From contig JAJRAX010000205.1 of NCBI GenBank assembly GCA_028679775.1, positions 1-8,097 of the forward strand: DNA of 8,097 nucleotides, in the 5' to 3' direction. This stretch comes from Methanothrix sp. GTDB taxonomy: Archaea; Halobacteriota; Methanosarcinia; Methanotrichales; Methanotrichaceae. A model generated the notes under the pieces. The model worked only from the letters and a program-made list of their open reading frames with translations. It did no database searches and had not been told where the DNA came from. Position numbers and translations under genes: made by a program. Within the stretch, counting starts at the first letter, position 1, and every line of letters starts with the position of its first letter. Below, one piece after another: positions 1 to 6,551 of the stretch.

Positions 1-330
1 TCATTTATTTTGTCTTTTGCCACCCTAATAGCGGCAATAATTTTTGCAGTTATATCAGAAAAATCTGCATTAAAATCAATTATCGCAGGGTTAATGATTG
101 ATGTTGGTGTTTTCGCAACACCAATTGTGCCAATTTTTGAATCAGGATTCACGTTTTCTTCAAGATTTGAGTTAAATAGTCTGTTTGTCATTTTTCTTTT
201 AGAGATCATACCAATTATAATCATAGCCATCGCATGTGCAAAAGCGGGATTGGTTTTGCAGTTCCTCAAAGATCGGTTTAATATAAAAAGTTCATCTAAC
301 GAATCAGACGAAAAGAAAAATGCTGAGTAA
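1..330 (+). CDS. Unrecognised multi-pass membrane protein, 3' part only
   Basis: The reading frame is open from the first base of the window to a TAA at 328-330, so the gene starts upstream and about 109 C-terminal residues are visible. The TTG at 10-12 could be read as a start, but nothing favours it over a truncated gene. The protein shows three or so hydrophobic segments: one at the N-terminal edge (SFATLIAAIIFAVI), one around GLMIDVGVFATPIVPIF and a strong one (LFVIFLLEIIPIIIIAIACA). It ends in a charged, probably cytoplasmic tail rich in Lys, Glu, Ser and Asn. No catalytic motif is recognisable and no family is assigned. The coding sequence is very AT-rich; bases 61-120 contain 20 G/C out of 60, unlike the operon that follows. 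It is therefore probably unrelated to the sugar pathway and may have a different origin. Confidence 0.7.
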   Translation, partial: SFILSFATLIAAIIFAVISEKSALKSIIAGLMIDVGVFATPIVPIFESGFTFSSRFELNSLFVIFLLEIIPIIIIAIACAKAGLVLQFLKDRFNIKSSSNESDEKKNAE

Positions 331-350
331 CGACCACCCCCCAATAACCC

Positions 351-366
351 AAAAAGCTTTTTTATT
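351..366 (+). promoter_or_regulatory. T-tract terminator and TATA-like element before the glmU-like gene
   Basis: The 57-base spacer contains AAAAAGCTTTTTTATT. Its T-run could end transcription of the upstream membrane-protein gene, since archaeal termination relies largely on T-tracts. The TTTTTTAT part (about 359-366) is centred roughly 25 bases before the ATG at 388, the usual distance between a TATA box and the transcription start. No Shine-Dalgarno sequence precedes that ATG, so a leaderless mRNA starting at or near 388 is the simplest reading. This is inference from spacing. Confidence 0.4.
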
Positions 367-387
367 CTGCCGCCATCTCTGTCCGTT

Positions 388-1575
388 ATGCAAGCCATAA
401 TTCTCGCCGCAGGAGAAGGCAGCCGCATGAGGCCTTTGACCGCGTCGCGGCCTAAAGTGATGCTGCCCGTGGCCGGCAGGCCTTTTCTAGAGCATATCAT
501 ACTACGAGCGCATGCCGCAGGGGCGGACAGCATCGTCCTGGTAGTCGGATACGGTGCTGATGCAGTGCGCTCGCACTTCGGAGACGGCAAGAGCCTCGGC
601 GTGAAGATCGACTATGCTGTTCAGGACAAGCAGCTTGGCACCGGGCACGCCCTGATGGCTGCAAAAGACCTGGCCACCGATCGCTTTCTTGTCTTAAACG
701 GAGACGTGCTGCCGGACGTCACGTCGCTACGGCAGATGCTTCGCTACAGCGCTGCAGTCTCGGCGATCAGAGTCGAGGACCCTAAGCGATACGGCGTCTT
801 CGTCGAAGAACGCGGCTGCTTTAAATCTGTGATCGAAAAGAGCGACAATCCGCCCTCAAACCTGGCCAACGCCGGCATCTACCTTTTAGAGAAGAACATC
901 TTCGCAGCCCTTCAGTCGGCACCGCTCTCCGAGAGGGGTGAGTACGAGCTGACCGACGGCCTCAACCTGCTCGCAAGAGAGGAGAGGATCAGAATCGTGG
1001 AGCTTGAGAGCTGGATGGAGATAGGCCGGCCCTGGGACATTCTGACAGCCAATGAGGCACTGCTTAAAGACCTGCAAAGCCAAATTCAGGGCGATGTCGA
1101 GCCTGGCGCAACGCTCAAGGGCCCGGTTTTTCTCGGCAGAGGAAGCATCATTCGCTCCGGAGCTTACATCCAGGGACCTGTCCTGATCGGCGAAGACTGC
1201 GACATCGGCCCCAACTGCTACATCCGGCCAACGACCTGCCTTGGAAACAAAGTCCGGGTGGGAAACGCAGTCGAGGTCAAAAACAGTGCCATCATGAGCA
1301 ACAGCAAGATCGGGCACCTCTCCTATGTCGGAGACAGCGTTATCGGCGAGGGATGCAACTTCGGAGCAGGAACCATCTGCTCAAACCTGCGCCATGACAA
1401 AGGCAACATAAAATCGTTCATCAAAGGAGAGAGAGTGGACAGCGGCAGGCGCAAACTTGGAGTGATCATGGGCGACAACGTGATGACAGGAATCAACACC
1501 AGCATATACCCTGGCACCGTCATCCAGCCAGGATTTCGGGGGCTGCCTGCTGCAGTCCACAGGGGCCTCGTCTAA
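388..1575 (+). CDS. glmU: Bifunctional sugar-1-phosphate nucleotidylyltransferase/acetyltransferase (GlmU-like)
   Basis: The 395-residue product probably makes UDP-GlcNAc from glucosamine-1-phosphate by N-acetylation and uridylylation in the cytoplasm. The N-terminal nucleotidyltransferase domain (about 1-225) shows GEGSRMRPLT at 9-18 followed by Lys23, QLGTGHAL at 82-89, NGDV at 104-107, EKSDNP at 150-155, NAGIY at 161-165 and GRPWDI at 213-218. The C-terminal part (about 240-395) is a left-handed beta-helix of hexapeptide repeats. It carries GHLSYVGDS (His310, Tyr313) and NFGAGTICSNLRHD (Asn333), matching the acetyltransferase region of archaeal enzymes such as Sulfolobus ST0452. Length and domain order fit that archaeal class of about 400 residues. 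The ATG at 388 places the nucleotide-binding motif at the very start, as expected. It precedes the aminotransferase by 95 bases and supplies the precursor for the pathway. Specificity for other sugar phosphates (glucose-1-P, galactosamine-1-P) is possible. Confidence 0.85.
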   Translation: MQAIILAAGEGSRMRPLTASRPKVMLPVAGRPFLEHIILRAHAAGADSIVLVVGYGADAVRSHFGDGKSLGVKIDYAVQDKQLGTGHALMAAKDLATDRFLVLNGDVLPDVTSLRQMLRYSAAVSAIRVEDPKRYGVFVEERGCFKSVIEKSDNPPSNLANAGIYLLEKNIFAALQSAPLSERGEYELTDGLNLLAREERIRIVELESWMEIGRPWDILTANEALLKDLQSQIQGDVEPGATLKGPVFLGRGSIIRSGAYIQGPVLIGEDCDIGPNCYIRPTTCLGNKVRVGNAVEVKNSAIMSNSKIGHLSYVGDSVIGEGCNFGAGTICSNLRHDKGNIKSFIKGERVDSGRRKLGVIMGDNVMTGINTSIYPGTVIQPGFRGLPAAVHRGLV

Positions 1576-1660
1576 CAGGCCTCGACTGCGCCCGCAAAGA
1601 AAGATAGCAAGTCTTTTCAAGACATGAGTAGATAAAGTTGATCTCGAAGAGAGAATGACA

Positions 1661-1664
1661 GGAG
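1661..1664 (+). promoter_or_regulatory. Shine-Dalgarno site deciding the aminotransferase start
   Basis: GGAG lies six bases before the ATG at 1671. This favours that ATG over the in-frame TTG at 1668, which would leave only three bases. The preceding spacer (1576-1660) holds a weak hairpin, GTCTT-TTC-AAGAC at 1611-1623, and a vaguely TATA-like AGATAAAG near 1630. A separate promoter here is possible but not convincing, and readthrough from the glmU-like gene is equally likely. Confidence 0.6.
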
Positions 1665-1670
1665 ATCTTG

Positions 1671-2771
1671 ATGAGAGATTTTATTCCCATTGCAAAACCC
1701 ATCATAGGCGACGAAGAGATTGCCGCGGTAGGAGCTGTTCTGAGGTCCGGCATGCTCGCCCAGGGAAAAGAGGTCAAACAATTTGAAGACGGGTTCGCGG
1801 GCTACCTGGGCGCAAAATATGCAATAGCCGTGAACAACGGCACCGTCGCCCTGGATCTGGCCGTCAAGGCTTTGGGCCTGAAGCCGGGAGACGAGGTCAT
1901 AACTCCAGCATTCACATTCATTGCCACCGCCAACTGCGCCCTCTACCAGGGCCTCACTCCGGTCTTTGCAGATGTGGACCCAAGAACATTCAATATCGAT
2001 CCCGATGACCTGCAAGAGAAGATCACACCCCGCACCAGAGCAGTCATTGGAGTTCACCTCTACGGCCAGCCATTCGATCTCTCGGCTGTGCAGCAGATCT
2101 GCGAGGACAGAGGCATTCACCTGATAGAAGACTGCGCCCAGGCTCATGGGGCAGAATACAAAGGAAAAAAAGCAGGATCCTTTGCAACAGGCTGCTTCTC
2201 CTTTTACCCCACTAAGAACATGACCACAGGTGAGGGCGGCATGATCACCACCAACGACGATTCTATGGAACAACGCCTGCGCCTCTTGCGAAGCCACGGT
2301 GACACAGGGAAGTACAACCACGTCTCACTGGGCTACAACTACAGGATGATGAACATTCAGGGTGCACTTGGCCTGGTCCAGCTGCAACGACTTGAGGAGT
2401 TCACAGCCAAGAGGATCAAAAACGCCGAGTTTCTGGACAAAAACATCAAGGTCAAGGGCATTACCACCCCCCGTCGGGCTGATGGCGTCCGGCACGTTTA
2501 CCATCAGTATGTGGTCAGGGTTGAAGATGACTTCGCGTCTTCACGAGAGAAGCTGATGGAGTTCTTGCAGGCCCGGGGAATCGGCAGCGCAGTTCACTAC
2601 CCGAAAGCGGTCTACGAGCAGCCCTTCTACAGGAAACTGGGCTACACCAACGTGAGATGCCCAGTAGCCGAGGACGTCTCCCGCCGGGTGATGAGCCTGC
2701 CGGTGCATCCGTCCCTGAGCCAAGACGACCTGCAGTACATAGCTGAGACCATCAACTCCTTCGAGGCCTGA
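1671..2771 (+). CDS. DegT/DnrJ/EryC1-family PLP aminotransferase (WbpE-like)
   Basis: This 366-residue enzyme should transfer an amino group, usually from glutamate, to the 3-keto position of a UDP-sugar, giving a UDP-3-amino-GlcNAc or -GlcNAcA intermediate. The fold-type I aminotransferase signature is complete. It has NNGTVALDLA near 55-64, TPAFTFIATANC near 78-89, the PLP-ring Asp154 within EDCAQAHGAEYKG, the Schiff-base Lys182 in SFYPTKNMTTGEGG, and GYNYRMMNIQGALG near 221-234. Length matches WbpE, DesV and QdtB relatives (about 360). Neighbouring 3-dehydrogenase and N-acetyltransferase genes point to the WbpE role rather than perosamine or PseC-type chemistry, but the family alone does not fix the substrate. 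The gene ends three bases before the next one, so the two are surely co-transcribed. The start is the ATG backed by GGAG rather than the TTG three bases earlier. Confidence 0.9.
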   Translation: MRDFIPIAKPIIGDEEIAAVGAVLRSGMLAQGKEVKQFEDGFAGYLGAKYAIAVNNGTVALDLAVKALGLKPGDEVITPAFTFIATANCALYQGLTPVFADVDPRTFNIDPDDLQEKITPRTRAVIGVHLYGQPFDLSAVQQICEDRGIHLIEDCAQAHGAEYKGKKAGSFATGCFSFYPTKNMTTGEGGMITTNDDSMEQRLRLLRSHGDTGKYNHVSLGYNYRMMNIQGALGLVQLQRLEEFTAKRIKNAEFLDKNIKVKGITTPRRADGVRHVYHQYVVRVEDDFASSREKLMEFLQARGIGSAVHYPKAVYEQPFYRKLGYTNVRCPVAEDVSRRVMSLPVHPSLSQDDLQYIAETINSFEA

Positions 2772-2774
2772 AAC

Positions 2775-3707
2775 ATGGACGTTGGAGTCATCGGCGCCGG
2801 AGTCATGGGACGAAACCATGTGCGCGTCTATTCAGAGCTGAAGGGTGTCGACACTGTTTATGTCTACGACCCGCTCGCAGAGAACGCGGCCCGCGTCCGA
2901 GAACTGGCCGGCATCTGCGGCTCACTTGATGAGCTGCTAGCCAAGGTTGATGCAGTCAGCATCTGCGTGCCCACAAGATACCACTTTGATACAGCGAAAA
3001 AGGTGATCTCCGCAGGCATAGACTGCCTAATTGAAAAGCCAATCACCCTCACAGTCGATGAAGGAGTGCAGCTTTTAAAAATCATTGAGAAATCGGGTCT
3101 GGTCGTGGGAGTGGGCCACATTGAGAGGTTTAACCCAATCGTCTCAGAGATGACAAAGATAGCCAAGAGCCCTGACTATGTGGCCATAAAGAGGCACAAC
3201 CCCACATCAAGCAGAATCACCGATGCATCTGTTGTGGAGGACCTCATGATCCACGACATTGATATAGTCTTCAATGTGCTCTTCAAGGGCGAGAACGACT
3301 TTTTAATTCACAGCGCAGGAAATGGAGACATCTGCGAGGCCCTGGTCTCCTTCCCGCAGTCTGTCGTCTCCATATCCGCGAGCCGCCTGTCCTCCAAGAA
3401 GTTCCGCACATTTTATGTCGAATCCCAGGACTTTACGACTGAAGGAGACTTCATGACCCAGGAGGTTTTCATATACCGAAAACCTGGGAAGTACGGCATG
3501 GAAAACGAGAGATACCTGCAGGAGAACATCATCGAAAAGGTCCTGGTAAACAAGGTCGAGCCCCTGAAGGTCGAGCTGAAGACGTTTCTGGACTGCTCTA
3601 TTGGCAATAAGAGCTTCCCGGTGACGCCCCAGGAGGCCTTAAAGAACCTGCAGATCTGCGAGCTGATAAAAAAGGGATTGAAGCCCAAAAGCCCCGGCAG
3701 AGGATGA
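2775..3707 (+). CDS. Gfo/Idh/MocA oxidoreductase, probable UDP-GlcNAc(A) 3-dehydrogenase (WbpB/GnnA-like)
   Basis: The 310-residue NAD(P)-dependent enzyme should oxidise C3 of UDP-GlcNAc, or of its 6-carboxylated form, creating the ketone used by the aminotransferase. The Rossmann motif GAGVMGRNH spans 7-15. CVPTRYH at 64-70 and IEKPITL at 86-92 (Lys88) are the typical nicotinamide-site elements. VGHIERFNP at 113-121 and EDLMIHDIDIV at 155-165 (with His160) match the catalytic region of the family. The C-terminal two thirds form the alpha/beta dimerisation domain. GAGG is present about seven bases before the ATG as GAGG at 2764-2767. The gene follows the aminotransferase by three bases and shares ATGA with the next gene, so translation is likely coupled. 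Bacterial WbpB acts after 6-oxidation, while euryarchaeal and GnnA-type enzymes act on UDP-GlcNAc directly; the sequence does not decide which applies here. Confidence 0.87.
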   Translation: MDVGVIGAGVMGRNHVRVYSELKGVDTVYVYDPLAENAARVRELAGICGSLDELLAKVDAVSICVPTRYHFDTAKKVISAGIDCLIEKPITLTVDEGVQLLKIIEKSGLVVGVGHIERFNPIVSEMTKIAKSPDYVAIKRHNPTSSRITDASVVEDLMIHDIDIVFNVLFKGENDFLIHSAGNGDICEALVSFPQSVVSISASRLSSKKFRTFYVESQDFTTEGDFMTQEVFIYRKPGKYGMENERYLQENIIEKVLVNKVEPLKVELKTFLDCSIGNKSFPVTPQEALKNLQICELIKKGLKPKSPGRG

Positions 3708-4315
3708 GAGAAATGATGAGCGAGAAGTGCAGCTACTATGCACACCCCACGGCTATTGTCGAGAGCGAGATGATAGGCGAGGGCACAAAGATCTGGCACT
3801 TTGCCCATGTGCGCAGAGGGGCAAAGATTGGCATGAACTGTAATATCGGGAAGAGCGTCTACATTGACACCGACGCCGAGATCGGCAACAATGTCAAGAT
3901 CCAGAACTTCGTTTCCGTTTACAAGGGCGTGACCATTGAGGATGACGTATTCGTGGGCCCATCTGCCGCATTTACCAATGATCTCTACCCGCGTGCCTTT
4001 ATATGGGATGAAGAGCACGTCTCGGCCACGCGCATCTGTCACGGTGCGAGCATCGGGGCCAATGCTACACTGGTCTGCGGAATCACTGTGGGCGAATATG
4101 CAATGATAGGCGCGGGCAGCGTAGTCGCAGAGGATGTGCCGCCATTTGCTCTGATCCTCGGCAATCCAGGCCGTCAAAAGGGTTGGGTCTGCCGCTGCGG
4201 ACACAGGCTGAAGGAGGAAGGCAAAGACAGAAGTCTGCTTCAATGCTCGGCCTGCGGAAAAGTGGTGGATATCAGCAAATATGAAACGCTGCGGGACATA
4301 AACAGGGAAGGATAA
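3704..4315 (+). CDS. Hexapeptide-repeat N-acetyltransferase with zinc ribbon (WbpD-like)
   Basis: The product (203 residues from the first ATG) should use acetyl-CoA to acetylate the new 3-amino group, giving a 2,3-diacetamido UDP-sugar. Residues about 12-157 form a left-handed beta-helix, beginning with HPTAIVES and IWHFAHV. FTNDLYPR (90-97) and ILGNPGR (151-157) are characteristic of WbpD and related UDP-amino-sugar acetyltransferases. The tail after 160 has Cys163-x-Cys165 and Cys181-x2-Cys184, a small zinc-ribbon pattern that some WbpD relatives carry and others lack. The ATG at 3704 overlaps the stop of the preceding gene (ATGA). In-frame ATGs at 3713 and 3716 are alternatives; GGATGA at 3702-3707 would suit them better as a ribosome site, and a start at 3716 gives MSEKCSYYAHP, closer to usual WbpD N-termini. 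Catalytic assignment is firm for the family, inferred for the substrate. Confidence 0.88.
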   Translation: MREMMSEKCSYYAHPTAIVESEMIGEGTKIWHFAHVRRGAKIGMNCNIGKSVYIDTDAEIGNNVKIQNFVSVYKGVTIEDDVFVGPSAAFTNDLYPRAFIWDEEHVSATRICHGASIGANATLVCGITVGEYAMIGAGSVVAEDVPPFALILGNPGRQKGWVCRCGHRLKEEGKDRSLLQCSACGKVVDISKYETLRDINREG

Positions 4316-4320
4316 TAGAG

Positions 4321-5490
4321 ATGCAGATCGCGATAATTGGACTAGGCAATGCCGGACTGCCTTTAGCAGCCGTTGTGGCTGATAGCGGAATTGATGTTGT
4401 GGGCGTGGACATTAACGAAGAACGCTGCAATAGGATCAATCGGGGAGACAATCCCATACCCGAAGAGGTTGGCCTGGATGATCTGATCAAAATACACGGC
4501 GGCAAGAGACTTGTGGCTACTGCCAAATTCGAGGATGCGAAAGGCTGCAAGACATTCATAGTGATAGTGCCGGTATTCGTCGATGCCGGTTACAACCCCG
4601 ACTTTTCCATTATGAAGAGCGCACTTCTCTCTTTGGGCAAGATCCTCAAGAAAGGAGATCTCGTTGTCCTGGAGACGACATTTCCGCCAGGCACAACCGA
4701 AGAGATGGCAGAAAGCCTCCTCACTCAGTCCAGCGGGCTGTCAAAGAGCGACTTTTTCCTGGCCTACTCTCCTGAGAGGATAATGACAGGCTACAGCATC
4801 TCCCGGCTCAGGGAATTTCCCAAGGTAATAGGAGGCAGAGACGAAGAGAGTGGAATCGTTGCCTATCAGGCCTACAAAAAATTCATAAACAACCTTCATC
4901 TGGTCTCCTCCGCCCGTGTGGCTGAGATGATCAAGGTCATGGAGGGATGTTACCGCGATGTCAATATCGCCCTCGCCAATGAGCTATTCAAGATCTGTCA
5001 GGATCTGGGTGTTGACTTCATGGAGGCGAGGGACAAGGCCAATCACCAGTTCTGCCACATTCATCTGCCTTCCACCGGAGTCGGCGGCCACTGCATTCCC
5101 GTTTACCCGTGGTTTCTCATCAAGGAGATGGAAAAGAGAGAGCACTTCAGCAACTGCCGGCTCCTCAGAACATCGCGAGAGGTCAACGACGAGATGATCC
5201 TCTACTGGGCTGAGAAGATTTTGTTGCAGTGCCTGAAGATCAATAAGCCCCTATCCAGCATCAAGATCTGCATCAAGGGAATTACATTCCGGGCGGGAGT
5301 CAAGGAGTTCTATCACAGCCGCAACCTCGCTCTCGCCAGGATGCTCGTGGAGAAGGGGCTTGATGCCTACGTATGGGATCCGCTTATGAGCGAACAGGAT
5401 GTTCAAAATAAAGGCCTTCGCTACCTGGAGCCTGGGAAGGCGGATCTGTTATTCGATCCATTCAATCTGGAGTTCGAATATTCCAATTGA
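4321..5490 (+). CDS. UDP-N-acetyl sugar 6-dehydrogenase (WbpA/WecC-like)
   Basis: This 389-residue enzyme belongs to the UDP-glucose/GDP-mannose dehydrogenase superfamily. It should oxidise C6 of a UDP-HexNAc to a carboxylate in two NAD+-dependent steps. Visible elements are the Rossmann motif GLGNAGLP (7-14), ETTFPPGTT (118-126), YSPERI (149-154), the helix AEMIKVMEGCYRDVNIALANE (Lys205 and Asn215) and the catalytic Cys258 in GVGGHCIPVYPWF. The YRDVNIALANE helix is typical of WecC/WbpA-type enzymes rather than UDP-glucose dehydrogenases. Two points are unusual. Tyr262 occupies a position that is commonly Asp in HCIPVDP, and the C-terminal UDP-binding domain (from about 316) stops soon after YVWDPLMS with a short ADLLFDPFNLEFEYSN end. 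Usual lengths are about 410-440. It starts five bases after the acetyltransferase stop and closes the sugar-modifying set. GlcNAc versus ManNAc specificity cannot be read directly. Confidence 0.88.
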   Translation: MQIAIIGLGNAGLPLAAVVADSGIDVVGVDINEERCNRINRGDNPIPEEVGLDDLIKIHGGKRLVATAKFEDAKGCKTFIVIVPVFVDAGYNPDFSIMKSALLSLGKILKKGDLVVLETTFPPGTTEEMAESLLTQSSGLSKSDFFLAYSPERIMTGYSISRLREFPKVIGGRDEESGIVAYQAYKKFINNLHLVSSARVAEMIKVMEGCYRDVNIALANELFKICQDLGVDFMEARDKANHQFCHIHLPSTGVGGHCIPVYPWFLIKEMEKREHFSNCRLLRTSREVNDEMILYWAEKILLQCLKINKPLSSIKICIKGITFRAGVKEFYHSRNLALARMLVEKGLDAYVWDPLMSEQDVQNKGLRYLEPGKADLLFDPFNLEFEYSN

Positions 5491-5509
5491 GGAAAAAGGG
5501 ATTCGCTAA

Positions 5510-6496
5510 ATGAGGATACTTCTTCTCTCCAATCAGCCTGAGAGGACCACCAGGCTCCTGATGTTCAAGGCAACATTGATGAGCCAGGGCCAGGAGGTCA
5601 TAGTCCCAAGATTCAGCTCGCACGACTGGCTGGCGATCGCGAGACAAACAAGAGAGGTACTGCGAAAAGAGAAGCCTGACGTAGTGCATCTCTTCAATGT
5701 TCCGGATATCATCTTTCACGGCCTTGGCAAGCTGAAGGGCTCCTGCTACAAAAAGCTCATCTACGACTACCGCTCACCGTGGGGAGTTGAGTTGCAGATG
5801 AGCTTCGGGCCGCTTGCCAGGCCCGCGGGCGAGCATTTTGAGAGGGAGCTGGCGGCGGCTTCCGACCTGATCACTGCAGTCAACCGACCTCTCGCCGAGA
5901 AGGTGAGCACTTACATCCAAAGAAAGAACAAGCCCCTATTCATTGTCAACAACTATCCGGAAAAGAGCTTCTTGGATAAATGCCGTGCCGGTCCGGGAAA
6001 AGACGGCGATAAGCCGCTCGTCTTCATGGGCAGGATCAGCCGCCAGGAGGGCATAGGCAACCTGCTCCGACTCATCCGCAGGATCCCAGATCAGACATTC
6101 TGGATCATAGGCGACGGGCCCTTCTCTCGATGGTACCTGAGAGGGCTGCCCAAGAACGCTCGATTCTTCGGCTGGCAGCCTCACGATAAGGTGGCAGGAC
6201 TGATAAGCCAGGCCAGGATCTGCCTCATCCCCCACAAGAGAAGCCTGCTCACGCCCTATGCCACAGACAGAAGCGTCTGGAAGCTCAATGAGTACCTGCT
6301 TCTCGGCAAGATTGTTGTGGCATCAGGGGTGACTGAAGAGGAGACGCGAAAGAACCTGGTGATAGTCGAACCGGAAGACCTTGAGCCTGCTGTGCGAGAG
6401 AACCTGAAGCGAGATCCGGAGAAGCTACTGCCTGAGGATTACAGGTTCTGGGACAGAAACGATCCGACCATCAAGGAAGTCTACGAGAGCCTCTAA
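5510..6496 (+). CDS. GT-B fold glycosyltransferase, GT4-like
   Basis: The 328-residue protein is a probable retaining glycosyltransferase that could attach the sugar made by the preceding genes to a lipid-linked or surface glycan. The N-terminal Rossmann half shows RILLLSNQPERTTR (2-15), PDVVHLFN (56-63) and IYDYRSPWG (84-92). The C-terminal donor-binding half shows PLVFMGRISRQEGI (169-182), WIIGDGP (198-204), FFGWQPHDKV (219-228) and KLNEYLLLGKIVVAS (258-272). Glu261 corresponds to the conserved donor-site Glu of GT4 enzymes. No transmembrane segment is evident, so it likely works at the cytoplasmic membrane face. The start is 19 bases after the dehydrogenase stop, with GAGGAAA overlapping that stop as ribosome site. 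It is the last gene of the operon before a hairpin. Donor and acceptor are unknown, and the link to a diacetamido-uronic acid is inferred from context. Confidence 0.82.
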   Translation: MRILLLSNQPERTTRLLMFKATLMSQGQEVIVPRFSSHDWLAIARQTREVLRKEKPDVVHLFNVPDIIFHGLGKLKGSCYKKLIYDYRSPWGVELQMSFGPLARPAGEHFERELAAASDLITAVNRPLAEKVSTYIQRKNKPLFIVNNYPEKSFLDKCRAGPGKDGDKPLVFMGRISRQEGIGNLLRLIRRIPDQTFWIIGDGPFSRWYLRGLPKNARFFGWQPHDKVAGLISQARICLIPHKRSLLTPYATDRSVWKLNEYLLLGKIVVASGVTEEETRKNLVIVEPEDLEPAVRENLKRDPEKLLPEDYRFWDRNDPTIKEVYESL

Positions 6497-6511
6497 AGAA
6501 AAGGAAAAAAG

Positions 6512-6542
6512 CTATGCATGGGTCTTTTGAAGCCCTGCATAG
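6512..6542 (-). terminator. Hairpin terminator between convergent genes
   Basis: An inverted repeat sits in the 55-base gap between two convergent genes. CTATGCATGGG (6512-6522) pairs with CCCTGCATAG (6533-6542), giving ten pairs with one bulged T, and the loop TCTTTTGAAG can form three more. Read on the minus strand, the stem is followed by a T-rich run (complement of the A-run at 6505-6510, then more pyrimidines). It therefore suits the binding-protein gene best. It may also limit readthrough of the + strand operon, which has only a short T-run inside the loop. The stem is seen in the sequence; the function is inferred. Confidence 0.65.
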
Positions 6543-6551
6543 ACTGAAGTA

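Noticed and set aside
1611..1623. GTCTT-TTC-AAGAC as a terminator after the glmU-like gene
   Set aside because: The stem is only five pairs, three of them A-T, and no T-run follows; too weak to call.
1668..1670. TTG as the start of the aminotransferase
   Set aside because: The ATG three bases later has a better distance (six bases) from GGAG.
1617..2321. Long minus-strand open frame opposite the aminotransferase
   Set aside because: The + strand carries the complete PLP-enzyme signature; the minus reading has no recognisable domain.
3413..4243. Long minus-strand open frame opposite the 3-dehydrogenase and acetyltransferase genes
   Set aside because: It is a codon-bias shadow; both + strand genes show full family motifs across the same bases.
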